Below, one piece after another: positions 30,281 through 38,927 of a stretch of 64,000 bases of DNA. Within the stretch, counting starts at the first letter, position 1, and each line of letters begins with the position of its first letter. The position numbers were made by a program, and so were the translations under genes. The stretch is from Gymnodinialimonas phycosphaerae (GTDB lineage Bacteria > Pseudomonadota > Alphaproteobacteria > Rhodobacterales > Rhodobacteraceae). The stretch is from positions 2,942,001 through 3,006,000 of the forward strand of contig NZ_JAIMBW010000001.1 in assembly GCF_019195455.1 (NCBI RefSeq), read 5' to 3'. The notes under the pieces are model-generated. The model saw only the letters and a program-made list of their open reading frames with translations, had not been told where the DNA came from and did no database searches.

Positions 30281-33200
30281 CGCCACCCGCGCCCAGACCA
30301 TTGCCGCTGATCCCGCCACCTCGACCTGGCTGGGGGCGAATGCGGGCTCGGGCAAGACCCGCGTTCTGACAGACCGCGTGGCGCGGCTGTTGCTGGATGG
30401 TGTCCCGCCCGAGCGTATCCTGTGCCTGACCTACACCAAGGCCGCCGCGATGGAGATGCAGAACCGCCTGTTCTCGCGCCTCGGTGCCTGGGCAATGAAG
30501 GACGACGGTGCCTTGCACGACACGCTGACCGCCATCGGCGTGCCCACGGCGCGGCTGGACCCGGACCTGCTGGACCGCGCCCGCACGCTGTTTGCCCGCG
30601 CGATCGAGGCGCCGGGCGGGCTGAAGATCCAGACCATCCATTCGTTCTGCGCCTCGGTCCTGCGGCGCTTCCCGCTGGAGGCCCGCGTCAGCCCCGCCTT
30701 CACCGAGATCGACGAGCGCGTGCAGGCGCGGCTTCTGGCCGATCTGCTGGACGACATGGCCGAGACGGAGGCAGGCCGCGAGGCGCTTGATTTCGTCGCG
30801 CCGTATCTGTCGGGCGACGATGGCATCATCGCGTTGGCCAAGAACGTGGCAGGCCATGCCGAGGCGCTGAGTACGCCCGCCGACTGGGACGCGATCTGCC
30901 ACTTCGCGGGCATCGATGTGGGGCTGACCGAGGAAGACATCTTCGCCACGGCCCTTACCGGCGACGAGGCGGATTTGTTCCACGTCCTGCGCACGCACCT
31001 CGACCCCAAGACGAAGACCCATGTGAAACTGGGCGACGATCTGGCGGCGTTGGATCTGGACCCGCCGACGGTTGAGACGCTCAAGGAGTTGGAGCGCATT
31101 TTCGTGTTCCAATCCGGGGCGAAACAGGGTCAGCCCCGGATCGACGGCATTGCCAACGCCAAGGTGCGCAAGGCGATGGGCGCCGCGGCAGAGGCGCTCA
31201 ACGATCTTGCAGAACGCATCGCCGAGGCCCGCCCCCTGCGCACGGGCCTTGAGACGGCGCGGAAAACCCACGCGCTGCACCAGTTCGCCGCCCGCTTCCT
31301 GCCCGCCTATGCCCGCGCGAAAGAGGCGCGCGGCTGGCTCGACTTCGACGACCTGATCGACAAGACCCGCGCGCTTTTGTCCGTCAGCAAGGTGGCACAA
31401 TGGGTGCTGTTCCGGCTGGATGGCGGCATCGACCATATTCTGGTCGATGAGGCGCAAGACACCGCGCCGCGCCAATGGGACATCGTGCAGCGCCTGGCCG
31501 AGGATTTCGCCGCCGGGCAAGGTGCGCGGGCGGACGTGCAGCGCACGATCTTCGTGGTCGGCGACAAGAAACAATCGATCTACTCGTTCCAAGGGGCCGA
31601 CCCGTCGGAATTCGACCGCATGCGGGCGCATTTCAAAGCCCGCCTGGAGGAAATCAACGCCCCGTTTCAGGACGCCGCCCTGATCCATTCGTTCCGCTCT
31701 GCCGCGCCGATCCTGGCGCTGGTGGACCGCGTTGCCGAAGGCCTTGGCGCGCCCGGCCTGGGGGACGAGATCACGCATAGGGCGTTCTTCGACGCCAAGC
31801 CGGGGCGCGTGGATTTGTGGCCGCATATCCCCAAGGGGGAGACCACGACAAAGCCCGCGTGGGACGATCCGCAGGACCTGGTAAGCGAGGATCACCATTC
31901 CTCGGTGCTGGCCAAGACCCTGGCCGAGCAGATCGGCGCGATGATCGAGGCCCCGCCAATGATCGAGGTGGACGGCAAGACGCGCGCGCTGACGGCGGGC
32001 GATATCCTGATCCTCGTGCGCTCCCGCTCTCCGCTGTTTCACAAGATCATCGCTGAATTGAAGCGCGCGCATTTGCCCGTGGCGGGAGTCGACCGCTCGC
32101 AATTGACCTCGCCTTTGGCGGTGAAGGACCTGATGGCGCTGTGTCGGTTCCTCGCCACGCCCGAGGATGATTTGTCCTTGGCCTGCGTGCTGCGGTCGCC
32201 CCTGTGCGGAGTGTCGGAAGCGCAGCTTTACGACCTTGCCCATGGCCGCCCCGGATTCCTTTGGTCTGCGATGCGCGACCGCGCCGATGACTTCCCCGAG
32301 GCCCACGGAATGCTCAGCGACCTGCGAGATCGGACGGACTTCGACAAGCCCTACGACCTGCTGGAACGCGCCTTGATCCGCCACGACGGGCGGCGGCGGA
32401 TGATCGCGCGGCTGGGACCCGAGGCCGAGGACGCCGTGGACGCGATGCTGGCCCAGGCGCTGGCCTATGAAGCGACAGAGGTGCCGTCGCTGACGGGCTT
32501 TGTCGGTTGGCTCGATTCCGGTGACGTGCAGGTGAAGCGGGACCTGTCCCAGGCCACCGGCCAGATCCGCGTGATGACGGTTCACGGCGCCAAGGGGCTG
32601 GAGGCCCCGGTGGTGATCCTGCCCGATTGCGCGCAACATTCCAGTCGTTCCGGCACGGTGACGCTGTTGCAGCCAGACGATGGCCCGCTGGTCTGGTCCC
32701 CCGGAAAAGGCGACGAGACCGACGCCGTTTTGGCGGCCGCCGAGGCAAGGAAACAACGCGATGCGGAAGAGGCGAACCGCCTGCTTTACGTGGCCCTGAC
32801 ACGGGCGGAAACATGGCTGATCGTTGCGGCGTCCGGCGGGTTGGGCCAGGCGGACGATGCCTCGTGGTACAAGATCGTTGCCGACGCGATGGACGCGATG
32901 GGGGCCATGCCCCTGACTGTCGGCGGGCTGCCGGAACCTGGGCTGCGGCTGCAAACCGGCGACTGGCCCAAGGGCACAAAGCCCGCAAGCTCTGACAGCA
33001 CGCGCGCCGCCCTTCCCGCCTATGCGACCACGCCTGCGCCCGCACCGGTGAAGGACAAACCGGCGCGCAATCCGTCGGACCTTGGCGGGGCCAAGGCCTT
33101 GCCCGGCGTGGGCGACGAAACCGACACCGCGATGCAGCGCGGCACGATTACCCACCTTTTGCTGGAACATCTGCCGCACCTGCCCCCCGCCGCCTGGCCC

Positions 33201-33641
33201 GCTGCCGCCCCCGGCATCGCCGCGTTGGAGGCCCCTGATCTGCCGCCCGACGCCCTTGCCCCCATGCTGGAGGAGGCGACGCGCGTGTTGACCGCGCCCG
33301 ACCTTGCAGACCTGTTCACCGATGCCTCGCTGGCCGAGGTGGAGATCACAGGCTATTCCCAAACGCTGCAAGCCGACGTGATCGGCATCATCGACCGGCT
33401 GATCGTGACGCCCACGCGTGTCACCGCAGTGGATTTCAAGACCAACGCAACGGTGCCCGCCACACCGCAGGACACGCCCGAAGGCGTCCTGCGCCAGATG
33501 GGTGCCTATGCCGAGATCCTGGCCGCGATCTATCCCGATCGCGATATCTGCACCGCAATTCTTTGGTCACGCACCGCCCATTTGATGGCTTTGCCACACG
33601 ATATCGTGTCTGCCGCGCTCAAACGCGCAAGCTGTGCTTGA
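30273..33641 (+). CDS. addA: Double-strand break repair helicase-nuclease AddA
   Basis: 1122 residues from ATG 30273; a GGGGAGAAAA stretch lies just before it. UvrD-type helicase: Walker A GANAGSGKT at residues 21-29, LCLTYTKAAA, DEAQDTAPRQW, VGDKKQSIYSFQGAD, VMTVHGAKGLEAPVV and LLYVALTRAE. The C-terminal nuclease motif is VTAVDFKTNATVP. With AddB it forms the RecBCD-equivalent enzyme. It ends 63 bp before trxA. Confidence 0.95.
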   Translation: MDDATRAQTIAADPATSTWLGANAGSGKTRVLTDRVARLLLDGVPPERILCLTYTKAAAMEMQNRLFSRLGAWAMKDDGALHDTLTAIGVPTARLDPDLLDRARTLFARAIEAPGGLKIQTIHSFCASVLRRFPLEARVSPAFTEIDERVQARLLADLLDDMAETEAGREALDFVAPYLSGDDGIIALAKNVAGHAEALSTPADWDAICHFAGIDVGLTEEDIFATALTGDEADLFHVLRTHLDPKTKTHVKLGDDLAALDLDPPTVETLKELERIFVFQSGAKQGQPRIDGIANAKVRKAMGAAAEALNDLAERIAEARPLRTGLETARKTHALHQFAARFLPAYARAKEARGWLDFDDLIDKTRALLSVSKVAQWVLFRLDGGIDHILVDEAQDTAPRQWDIVQRLAEDFAAGQGARADVQRTIFVVGDKKQSIYSFQGADPSEFDRMRAHFKARLEEINAPFQDAALIHSFRSAAPILALVDRVAEGLGAPGLGDEITHRAFFDAKPGRVDLWPHIPKGETTTKPAWDDPQDLVSEDHHSSVLAKTLAEQIGAMIEAPPMIEVDGKTRALTAGDILILVRSRSPLFHKIIAELKRAHLPVAGVDRSQLTSPLAVKDLMALCRFLATPEDDLSLACVLRSPLCGVSEAQLYDLAHGRPGFLWSAMRDRADDFPEAHGMLSDLRDRTDFDKPYDLLERALIRHDGRRRMIARLGPEAEDAVDAMLAQALAYEATEVPSLTGFVGWLDSGDVQVKRDLSQATGQIRVMTVHGAKGLEAPVVILPDCAQHSSRSGTVTLLQPDDGPLVWSPGKGDETDAVLAAAEARKQRDAEEANRLLYVALTRAETWLIVAASGGLGQADDASWYKIVADAMDAMGAMPLTVGGLPEPGLRLQTGDWPKGTKPASSDSTRAALPAYATTPAPAPVKDKPARNPSDLGGAKALPGVGDETDTAMQRGTITHLLLEHLPHLPPAAWPAAAPGIAALEAPDLPPDALAPMLEEATRVLTAPDLADLFTDASLAEVEITGYSQTLQADVIGIIDRLIVTPTRVTAVDFKTNATVPATPQDTPEGVLRQMGAYAEILAAIYPDRDICTAILWSRTAHLMALPHDIVSAALKRASCA

Positions 33642-33704
33642 CGCCCCCAGCCCGCGTCCATACGTTCCGACCCCGACATCACCCCACCCTGGAGGGCCTG
33701 ACCC

Positions 33705-34025
33705 ATGGCGACCACCGCTGTAACCGACGCGACTTTTGAAACCGAAGTGATCCAGTCCGACATCCCCGTTGTCGTTGATTTCTGGGCCGAATGGTGCGGC
33801 CCCTGCAAGCAGATCGGCCCGGCCCTGGAAGAGCTGTCGGACGAATATGCCGGCCGCGTGAAAATCGTGAAGCTGAACGTGGATGAAAACGGCGCGACGC
33901 CGATGCAACTGGGCGTGCGCGGCATCCCGGCGCTGTTCATGTTCAATGGCGGCGAGGTCGTCTCGAACAAGGTCGGCGCGGCCCCCAAGGCGGCGCTGCA
34001 AAAGTGGATCGACGACGCCGTCTGA
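33705..34025 (+). CDS. trxA: Thioredoxin
   Basis: 106 residues, standard Trx1 length, cytoplasmic. Active site W-C31-G-P-C34-K; the cis-Pro is in RGIPALFMF. General disulfide reductase for ribonucleotide reductase and others. GGAGG precedes the ATG. A terminator follows, so it ends the tsaE-addA-trxA stretch. Confidence 0.97.
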   Translation: MATTAVTDATFETEVIQSDIPVVVDFWAEWCGPCKQIGPALEELSDEYAGRVKIVKLNVDENGATPMQLGVRGIPALFMFNGGEVVSNKVGAAPKAALQKWIDDAV

Positions 34026-34047
34026 GGCCTGTCATCGCGGATGATCG

Positions 34048-34074
34048 AAAAGGGCGCCCGTTCGGTGCCCTTTT
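34048..34074 (+). terminator. Rho-independent terminator of trxA
   Basis: AAAAGGGCGCC pairs with GGTGCCCTTTT (one G-T pair) around a CGTTC loop, with a TTTTTT run. Confidence 0.85.
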
Positions 34075-34167
34075 TTGCTGCAAAATGCCGATTGTTTCAC
34101 CTGCGACGGTTTGACCATATCCCTTTTATTCCTATAACTTGAGGTAAATCCCTCAGGAGTGATCACC

Positions 34168-34728
34168 ATGGCATCGAACGACCGCAATCTCCGAGACATC
34201 GGGCCGGACAAGTCGCTGCTGCTCATCGATGACGATGAACCGTTCCTGCGCCGTCTGGAACGGGCCATGGAAAAGCGCGGGTTTGAGGTTGAAGCCGCCG
34301 GGTCTGTCGCCGCTGGCACCGCCATCGCCACCGCGCGCCCGCCGGCCTATGCCGTGATCGACCTGCGGCTGGAGGACGGCAACGGATTGGACGTGGTGGA
34401 AACCCTGCGCGAAAAGCGCCCCGACACGCGGATCGTTGTGCTGACGGGTTATGGCGCGATCGCCACGGCGGTGGCCGCCGTGAAGATGGGCGCGACGGAT
34501 TACCTGTCCAAGCCCGCTGACGCCAACGACATCACCTCCGCCCTGCTGGCCGAGGAAGAGGAAATGCCCCCGCCCCCGGAAAATCCGATGTCGGCGGATC
34601 GTGTGCGTTGGGAACATATCCAGCGCGTTTACGAATTGTGTGACCGCAACGTGTCCGAGACGGCGCGGCGGCTGAACATGCATCGCCGGACGTTGCAGCG
34701 CATCCTCGCCAAACGCTCTCCGCGATGA
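34168..34728 (+). CDS. regA: Redox response regulator RegA/PrrA/ActR
   Basis: 186 residues from ATG 34168; AGGAG lies 8 nt before it, so the GTG at 34159 is not the start. The receiver has the acidic pocket DDDE, the phosphorylated D65 (AVIDLRLEDG), T (VLTGYG) and K (LSKPAD). A four-proline linker leads to a Fis-type helix-turn-helix, ETARRLNMHRRTLQRIL. It is the partner of RegB and switches photosynthesis, respiration and fixation genes in this group. It lies 10.8 kb from regB. Confidence 0.95.
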   Translation: MASNDRNLRDIGPDKSLLLIDDDEPFLRRLERAMEKRGFEVEAAGSVAAGTAIATARPPAYAVIDLRLEDGNGLDVVETLREKRPDTRIVVLTGYGAIATAVAAVKMGATDYLSKPADANDITSALLAEEEEMPPPPENPMSADRVRWEHIQRVYELCDRNVSETARRLNMHRRTLQRILAKRSPR

Positions 34729-35087
34729 AGGCACTGGCGCTGCCCCTGCTGCTGACCGCCTGTGTCAGCACCGGCGCGCCGCCCGTGGCACAAGGCCCCG
34801 TCGTTCCGATCCGTTTTGACTCCGGTGGGATCGAGGCGGTCGGCACCGGCCAACGGATCGACTTCGGGCGCGACCGCGCCGGGGTGATAGAAACGATGAC
34901 GCGCCTGCAAGGCCGCACCCCGACCGAGCTTCCCTGTGACGCCGCCGCCAACAGCGCCTATCGCTGGCAGGACGGGCCACTTCTGGTGTTTCGCAACGGC
35001 GCCTTCGCGGGGTGGAGCACGCCGGACCCGGCGCAATCGGCCAATGGCGACACCCGCTTCGGGCAGACCTGCGTGCCGCTGGGTTAG
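34725..35087 (+). CDS. Small putative lipoprotein
   Basis: 120 residues, start overlapping the regA stop by ATGA. A short lipoprotein signal ends LLTAC, with Cys13 lipidated. Two further cysteines (ELPCDAAA and GQTCVPLG) could pair. The family is not recognised. Translational coupling to regA may make it redox-regulated, but its role is unknown. Confidence 0.75.
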   Translation: MKALALPLLLTACVSTGAPPVAQGPVVPIRFDSGGIEAVGTGQRIDFGRDRAGVIETMTRLQGRTPTELPCDAAANSAYRWQDGPLLVFRNGAFAGWSTPDPAQSANGDTRFGQTCVPLG

Positions 35088-35470
35088 TCGCGGCGCTTGC
35101 GGTCCACCGACAGGCCTTTCAGCGGCGCGGACACCCCGGCCAGCAAGAAACCGAACAGGTTGGATATCCAGCTTTTGCGGCGCGCCTTGCGGTTATCGTC
35201 GGCGTCTTCAACCAGGTCACGCTGATCGTGGGGGATCACGGTGCCGCTGGCGATCGCTTGCAATAACGCGGCCGCCTCGTCGGCTTCAGGGTCGATCACG
35301 TAGATCTCCATCGGGCCGAACGCCAGCGCGTTCATCGGCAGCGTATCGGTCATCTGCATGCCCGGTGCGATCACGGTGAAATCCGCCCCCTCCAGCGCCG
35401 CGACGGCCATGCGAATCTCCATCGTGTCGAAGCTTGCGGCAACGCGGGTGAATCCTGTGTAGCGGGACAT
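35084..35470 (-). CDS. DUF2007-type putative signal-transducing protein
   Basis: 128 residues from ATG at 35470. The N-terminal part (FTRVAASFDTMEIRMAVAALEGADF) resembles the DUF2007 domain, a small ferredoxin-like fold of unknown role. The C-terminal 30 residues are basic with a short hydrophobic stretch (NLFGFLLAGVSA) that could touch the membrane. It overlaps the regA-lipoprotein end by 4 nt tail to tail. It lies 11 bp from the LysR gene on the same strand. Confidence 0.75.
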   Translation of the reverse strand: MSRYTGFTRVAASFDTMEIRMAVAALEGADFTVIAPGMQMTDTLPMNALAFGPMEIYVIDPEADEAAALLQAIASGTVIPHDQRDLVEDADDNRKARRKSWISNLFGFLLAGVSAPLKGLSVDRKRRD

Positions 35471-35481
35471 TTCGGTTCCTG

Positions 35482-36384
35482 TCAGTTGCCCACGATGCAT
35501 CGGGCATCGCGGCGCATCCATGTGACGAAGGTTTGCGCCCTGCGGCTGAGCGGCCCGGGCAGGTGCAACAGGTGATAGGCGTAGTCGCTGTCGATTTCTT
35601 CCGCCAGCACTTCAAGGCGGCCATCGATGATATCGGCCTCTACCAACGCGAAAGGTTGCGCCGACACTCCTACACCGCCCCGGCAGGCGGGTAACACCAG
35701 GGCGTTGGATTGCAGGGCCGTGGCGGTCAGCCCGGCAGGCTCTACCCCCAGCCGTTCAAGGCGCTGATTGAATTCGACGTGCGACAGGTCCAGCAGCCAC
35801 GGCAGCCCCTTGACCCATTCCCAAGCGGCGGCGCTGGTCGGGTCCTCGGGCAAGGGCCCGTACCGGCCGGGCTTGCCCACCACCACCATCTTGGCGTGGG
35901 TCAGCACGACCCCGTCCACGCCCGGCCACGGCCCTTTGCCGTGACGGATCGCAAGGTCCACGCCGTCGCGCCGCAGGTCCACGATCTTCTGGCTGGTTTG
36001 CACCGTCAGGGGGACGTCAGGATGCGCGGACCAGAACGCCGCAAGGCAGGGCATCAGCCAGTTTTCGGCAAAACTGGGCGTGGTGGTCAGGATCACGGGG
36101 CGATCCTCGCGCCCTTGTCTGAGGGCGCGCACCCCGGCGGCAATCTCGGCGAAGCCGTTGCCAAGGTCACGGGCCAGTTCCGTGCCCGCCTGCGTGGGCA
36201 CCATGCCCCGCCCGGATCGGCGCAGCAGGGGCTGGCCGAATTCAGCTTCCAGCGCACGCACATGGGCGGCGATGGCCGCGTGGGTCACGTTCAGCGCCCG
36301 CGCCGCCTCCGAGAGTGACCCCAGGCGCGCGGCCGCTTCGAACGCGCGCAGCGCCGAGAGGGAGGGGATGTCACGCCAATCCAT
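35482..36384 (-). CDS. LysR-family transcriptional regulator (GcvA-like)
   Basis: 300 residues. The N-terminal winged helix (SLSALRAFEAAARLGSLSEAARALNVTHAAI) is followed by a periplasmic-binding-like effector domain (TTTPSFAENWLMPCL). It is of the GcvA/AmpR-like subgroup by its leader. It is divergent from a 53-residue ORF at 36479, a likely target given LysR habits. The effector is unknown. Confidence 0.9.
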   Translation of the reverse strand: MDWRDIPSLSALRAFEAAARLGSLSEAARALNVTHAAIAAHVRALEAEFGQPLLRRSGRGMVPTQAGTELARDLGNGFAEIAAGVRALRQGREDRPVILTTTPSFAENWLMPCLAAFWSAHPDVPLTVQTSQKIVDLRRDGVDLAIRHGKGPWPGVDGVVLTHAKMVVVGKPGRYGPLPEDPTSAAAWEWVKGLPWLLDLSHVEFNQRLERLGVEPAGLTATALQSNALVLPACRGGVGVSAQPFALVEADIIDGRLEVLAEEIDSDYAYHLLHLPGPLSRRAQTFVTWMRRDARCIVGN

Positions 36385-36478
36385 ATGTCACATGATCTAA
36401 CATATCGTCAGTATTGCGGATTCGGTAATTGAAGCGCAACCCCGTACCAAGGAGGCATCAGTTCGAAAGGAACACGCC

Positions 36479-36640
36479 ATGTTTGGAATTCTTGCCCATA
36501 GCCTCAATATCGCAACCCGCACTGATAAGGGCTGGGATGCGCCGTCCCATTGGACGGACCACGATCACCGCACTTTCGACGAAAAGAGGCGCGACTTGCA
36601 GGATCAACGCCGGTGGCTGCGCCAGACCGGCATCCTGTAG
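36479..36640 (+). CDS. Small 53-residue ORF divergent from the LysR gene
   Basis: ATG at 36479, stop TAG at 36638-36640. Sequence marks: MFGILAHSLNIATRTDKGW, an acidic/His-rich middle (HWTDHDHRTF) and a basic tail (KRRDLQDQRRWLRQ). AAAGGAA at about 36464-36470 is a good ribosome site. There is no signal peptide or known domain. Codon choice looks like real coding, but no conservation test was possible. It may be a LysR target. Confidence 0.55.
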   Translation: MFGILAHSLNIATRTDKGWDAPSHWTDHDHRTFDEKRRDLQDQRRWLRQTGIL

Positions 36641-36693
36641 GCTTGCAGGCGTCTTGTAAGTTTGATGTGCAGCCGACCCCGGATCGGCTGCCC

Positions 36694-37176
36694 TCACAGG
36701 TCGAGGCGCTTGAGGATCTTGTCGACCACTCTCCCGTCGGCCATCCGATAGCCCTCGATCCGGCCATAATCCTCGAACCCGCGGGACTGGTAGTAGGCCA
36801 GCCCGCTTTCGTTGTCGGCCCGGATATCGGCGTTGATCCACGTGTAGCCCAGGTCCTTCGCGACCTTGCGCGTGGCCTCGAACAGTCTAGAGCCGATGCC
36901 AAGGCCCTGCCGGCCGGGCTTGGCAAATGTCGCGATATTGACCGCCTCGGGCGGCAGGTCCGCGTTGGGCCGGATGTATTGGAAGCCGAGAATCTCGCCT
37001 TCCTCGGTTTCGGCGACGTGCCAGGCGGCCCCGTCACGCGGGGTGCTCATCCATCCAAGAATGTCGTCGCGGCTGACCTCTCCGGTAAGGGCGGTGGTGC
37101 CGCCGATGGCGATGATCTCCCGCAACAGCGCGGCCATTTCCCCGGCATCAAGGTCGTGGGCGGGGCGGATGATCAT
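36694..37176 (-). CDS. GNAT-family N-acetyltransferase
   Basis: 160 residues. Acetyl-CoA-binding motif A is GRQGLGIGSRLF; motif B is ADNESGLAYYQSRGFEDYG. It resembles the PAT/phosphinothricin-type GNAT group, but the substrate cannot be named. Its start overlaps the HD gene stop by ATGA, so the two are co-translated. Confidence 0.88.
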   Translation of the reverse strand: MIIRPAHDLDAGEMAALLREIIAIGGTTALTGEVSRDDILGWMSTPRDGAAWHVAETEEGEILGFQYIRPNADLPPEAVNIATFAKPGRQGLGIGSRLFEATRKVAKDLGYTWINADIRADNESGLAYYQSRGFEDYGRIEGYRMADGRVVDKILKRLDL

Positions 37177-37769
37177 AGGGCCTCCAACAGCGATTTGTGG
37201 CGTTTCGTGAAATCGGCGCGAACCTGTGCAGGGGGGCGAAGGTGCAGGGTCAAGCCGTCGATGACGCCCTGATCAGGGTGGCCGAAGAACTTGTCGGCCT
37301 CCTTTGCGTCGAACCCGGCCAATTGCGTCGCCTCCAGCCAGGCCGAGATCTTGTCGGCCCGTTTGATCAGCATCTTCACCGATTTCGGCAGCACGGCGGG
37401 TAGGCCGAAGCGCAGGTGGATGGCCGCTGTCAGCCGATCATCCAACGCGCCGTAGCCGGGGCCGACAGCGGCCTTCACCGGCGAGATCATGTCCCCGATG
37501 ACATATTCCGGCGCATCGTGCAGCAGGGCCGCCAATTGCCATTTCACCGGGCCACCGGGCGCCAAGCGGGCGTGGATGTCGGCCACGAGGATCGAATGCT
37601 CGGCCACGGAATACGCGAAATCGCCGTGGGTCTGGCCGTTCCAACGCGCCACGAAGGCAAGGCCGTGGGCGATATCCTCGATCTCGATATCCATCGGCGT
37701 GGGGTCCAGCAGGTCAAGCCTGCGGCCCGACAACATGCGTTGCCACGCGCGGGGTTGGGGTTTTGGCAT
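37173..37769 (-). CDS. HD-domain phosphohydrolase (YfbR-like)
   Basis: 198 residues. HD motif: H in AEHSILVA, HD in ALLHDAPEYVIGD, D later. It resembles the YfbR 5'-deoxynucleotidase group (HD_3), which acts on dNMPs, but specificity is inferred. First gene of a two-gene unit with the GNAT gene. Confidence 0.85.
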   Translation of the reverse strand: MPKPQPRAWQRMLSGRRLDLLDPTPMDIEIEDIAHGLAFVARWNGQTHGDFAYSVAEHSILVADIHARLAPGGPVKWQLAALLHDAPEYVIGDMISPVKAAVGPGYGALDDRLTAAIHLRFGLPAVLPKSVKMLIKRADKISAWLEATQLAGFDAKEADKFFGHPDQGVIDGLTLHLRPPAQVRADFTKRHKSLLEAL

Positions 37770-37904
37770 CGGCTCGCTCCGTTCGGGTCAGAGTGTTTGT
37801 AGCAAAGCCGCCCCGGGGCGCCAGCCCCCAAGGCCCCGCCCCCCCCTGTCTCACCAAGTAGGAAGGCCCGCAAAGCGCCAGGACATCGCCGCTGGCGTCC
37901 CCCC

Positions 37905-37940
37905 AAATAATAAAGGCCGCCCCTTTCTTGGGAACGGCCC
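37905..37940 (-). terminator. Probable terminator of the VPLPA-CTERM gene
   Basis: Read on the reverse strand, GGCCG (from 37939) pairs with CGGCC (to 37915) with further partial pairing, followed by TTTATTATTT. It lies 93 bp after the VPLPA gene stop. Confidence 0.5.
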
Positions 37941-38032
37941 TGACGCGTTTGCGTAACTTTTGCCGCTTTCACCGCGATTGAGACAAAAGATGTCGCCATC
38001 TTGCGTGTCCCATCGCGCGAAAGCTTACCAGG

Positions 38033-38680
38033 CTAGGCTGCCATGCGGCGGCGTCGGCCGACTACGACCATGCCGCCGAGGCCAAAGACCAGCAGCACCG
38101 ATGATGCGGGCAATGGGATAGCTGCGACAAGGGCGAAGTTTGCCTGGACCGAACCGGACTGGTTGCCGGACAGGCCAACGAAGTCAGCAAAGTCCTCGAA
38201 AATCGGACCGCCAAGAATAAACCCGAAGTCACCGTTGATGGAGGTCGGCGTGATCGTGAGACCGCTGGACGCAAAAGCCCCGATGGGAGTCACGGCAGAC
38301 ACTGGGCCAGTCGACCCGACCAAGGCGCCGAAAGACGCAAGGACGTCATCGATCGAAAAGGCCAAGGGAATGTCGATGGCGCCGCTCGCGCTTTCGGTCG
38401 AGCCATTCCATGTCGCGGACAGATCGTACGTCAGGGTGTAAGCCCGAACAATTGACGTGTTGCCGTAGAGATTGCCAGAAATAGACCCGTTAGCCGTGCC
38501 GATTGATGGGATCGGGATCGTGAAGCAACCAAATGGGCAAACTGTAACCTCATCAGTGTGCGTGAAATCGCCGGACAAGCTCAAGTCCGCAAATGTCATG
38601 GTCGACGCGCTGGCGGCGCCTGCGATCAAGGACAATGCGGCTGCGCCGACGATGGCTCTAAGTGTCGTTAAAAATGTCAT
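38033..38680 (-). CDS. Exported protein with VPLPA-type C-terminal sorting signal
   Basis: 215 residues from ATG at 38680 with GGGGAA before it. A signal peptide (MTFLTTLRAIVGAAALSLIA, cleaved after ASA) and a C-terminal tail IPLPASSVLLVFGLGG followed by a GRRRRMAA basic end match the PEP-CTERM/VPLPA-CTERM plan, in which an exosortase cuts and attaches the protein. The mature part is Ser/Thr/Gly-rich with two cysteines (CPFGC). A CtrA box lies 69-84 bp upstream. No exosortase gene is in the window. Confidence 0.82.
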   Translation of the reverse strand: MTFLTTLRAIVGAAALSLIAGAASASTMTFADLSLSGDFTHTDEVTVCPFGCFTIPIPSIGTANGSISGNLYGNTSIVRAYTLTYDLSATWNGSTESASGAIDIPLAFSIDDVLASFGALVGSTGPVSAVTPIGAFASSGLTITPTSINGDFGFILGGPIFEDFADFVGLSGNQSGSVQANFALVAAIPLPASSVLLVFGLGGMVVVGRRRRMAA

Positions 38681-38748
38681 TACTATTCCCCAGGTGGTAA
38701 GCAAAATGGTCGATTATCGCTATGAGTGCCTCCAACAGACGGCTCATG

Positions 38749-38764
38749 TTAACGTTAGGTTAAC
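38749..38764. promoter_or_regulatory. CtrA box (TTAA-N7-TTAAC) within a GTTAAC inverted repeat
   Basis: GTTAAC-GTTAG-GTTAAC spans 38748-38764 and contains TTAA-CGTTAGG-TTAAC, a full CtrA consensus. Because GTTAAC is self-complementary, it reads as CtrA half-sites in both directions. It sits between the VPLPA-CTERM gene (69 bp) and ahcY (164 bp), so the former is the more likely target. Confidence 0.65.
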
Positions 38765-38927
38765 CTCTGAGCAAGATATCGCCGACGCAAACCCTGCCCG
38801 AAATCGCGTTGTTTCAAATTCGGAAACAGTTGCCATGGCACCTGAGAAGAGTTGCATGTGCCAGATTGTTTTTGACGGTGTCCGCTGGTAGGGGCTGACC
38901 AAGCTTCAGAGCAGAGGAAATACTCAG

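Noticed and set aside
30153..33371. A 1072-codon open frame opposite addA, and other long antisense frames (e.g. 27278-29656, 18734-20455)
   Set aside because: They lie fully over strong genes, have no family features and no ribosome sites, and are expected from high-GC codon bias.
38681..38927. SAH or SAM riboswitch before ahcY
   Set aside because: None of the conserved cores of those aptamers was found in the leader.
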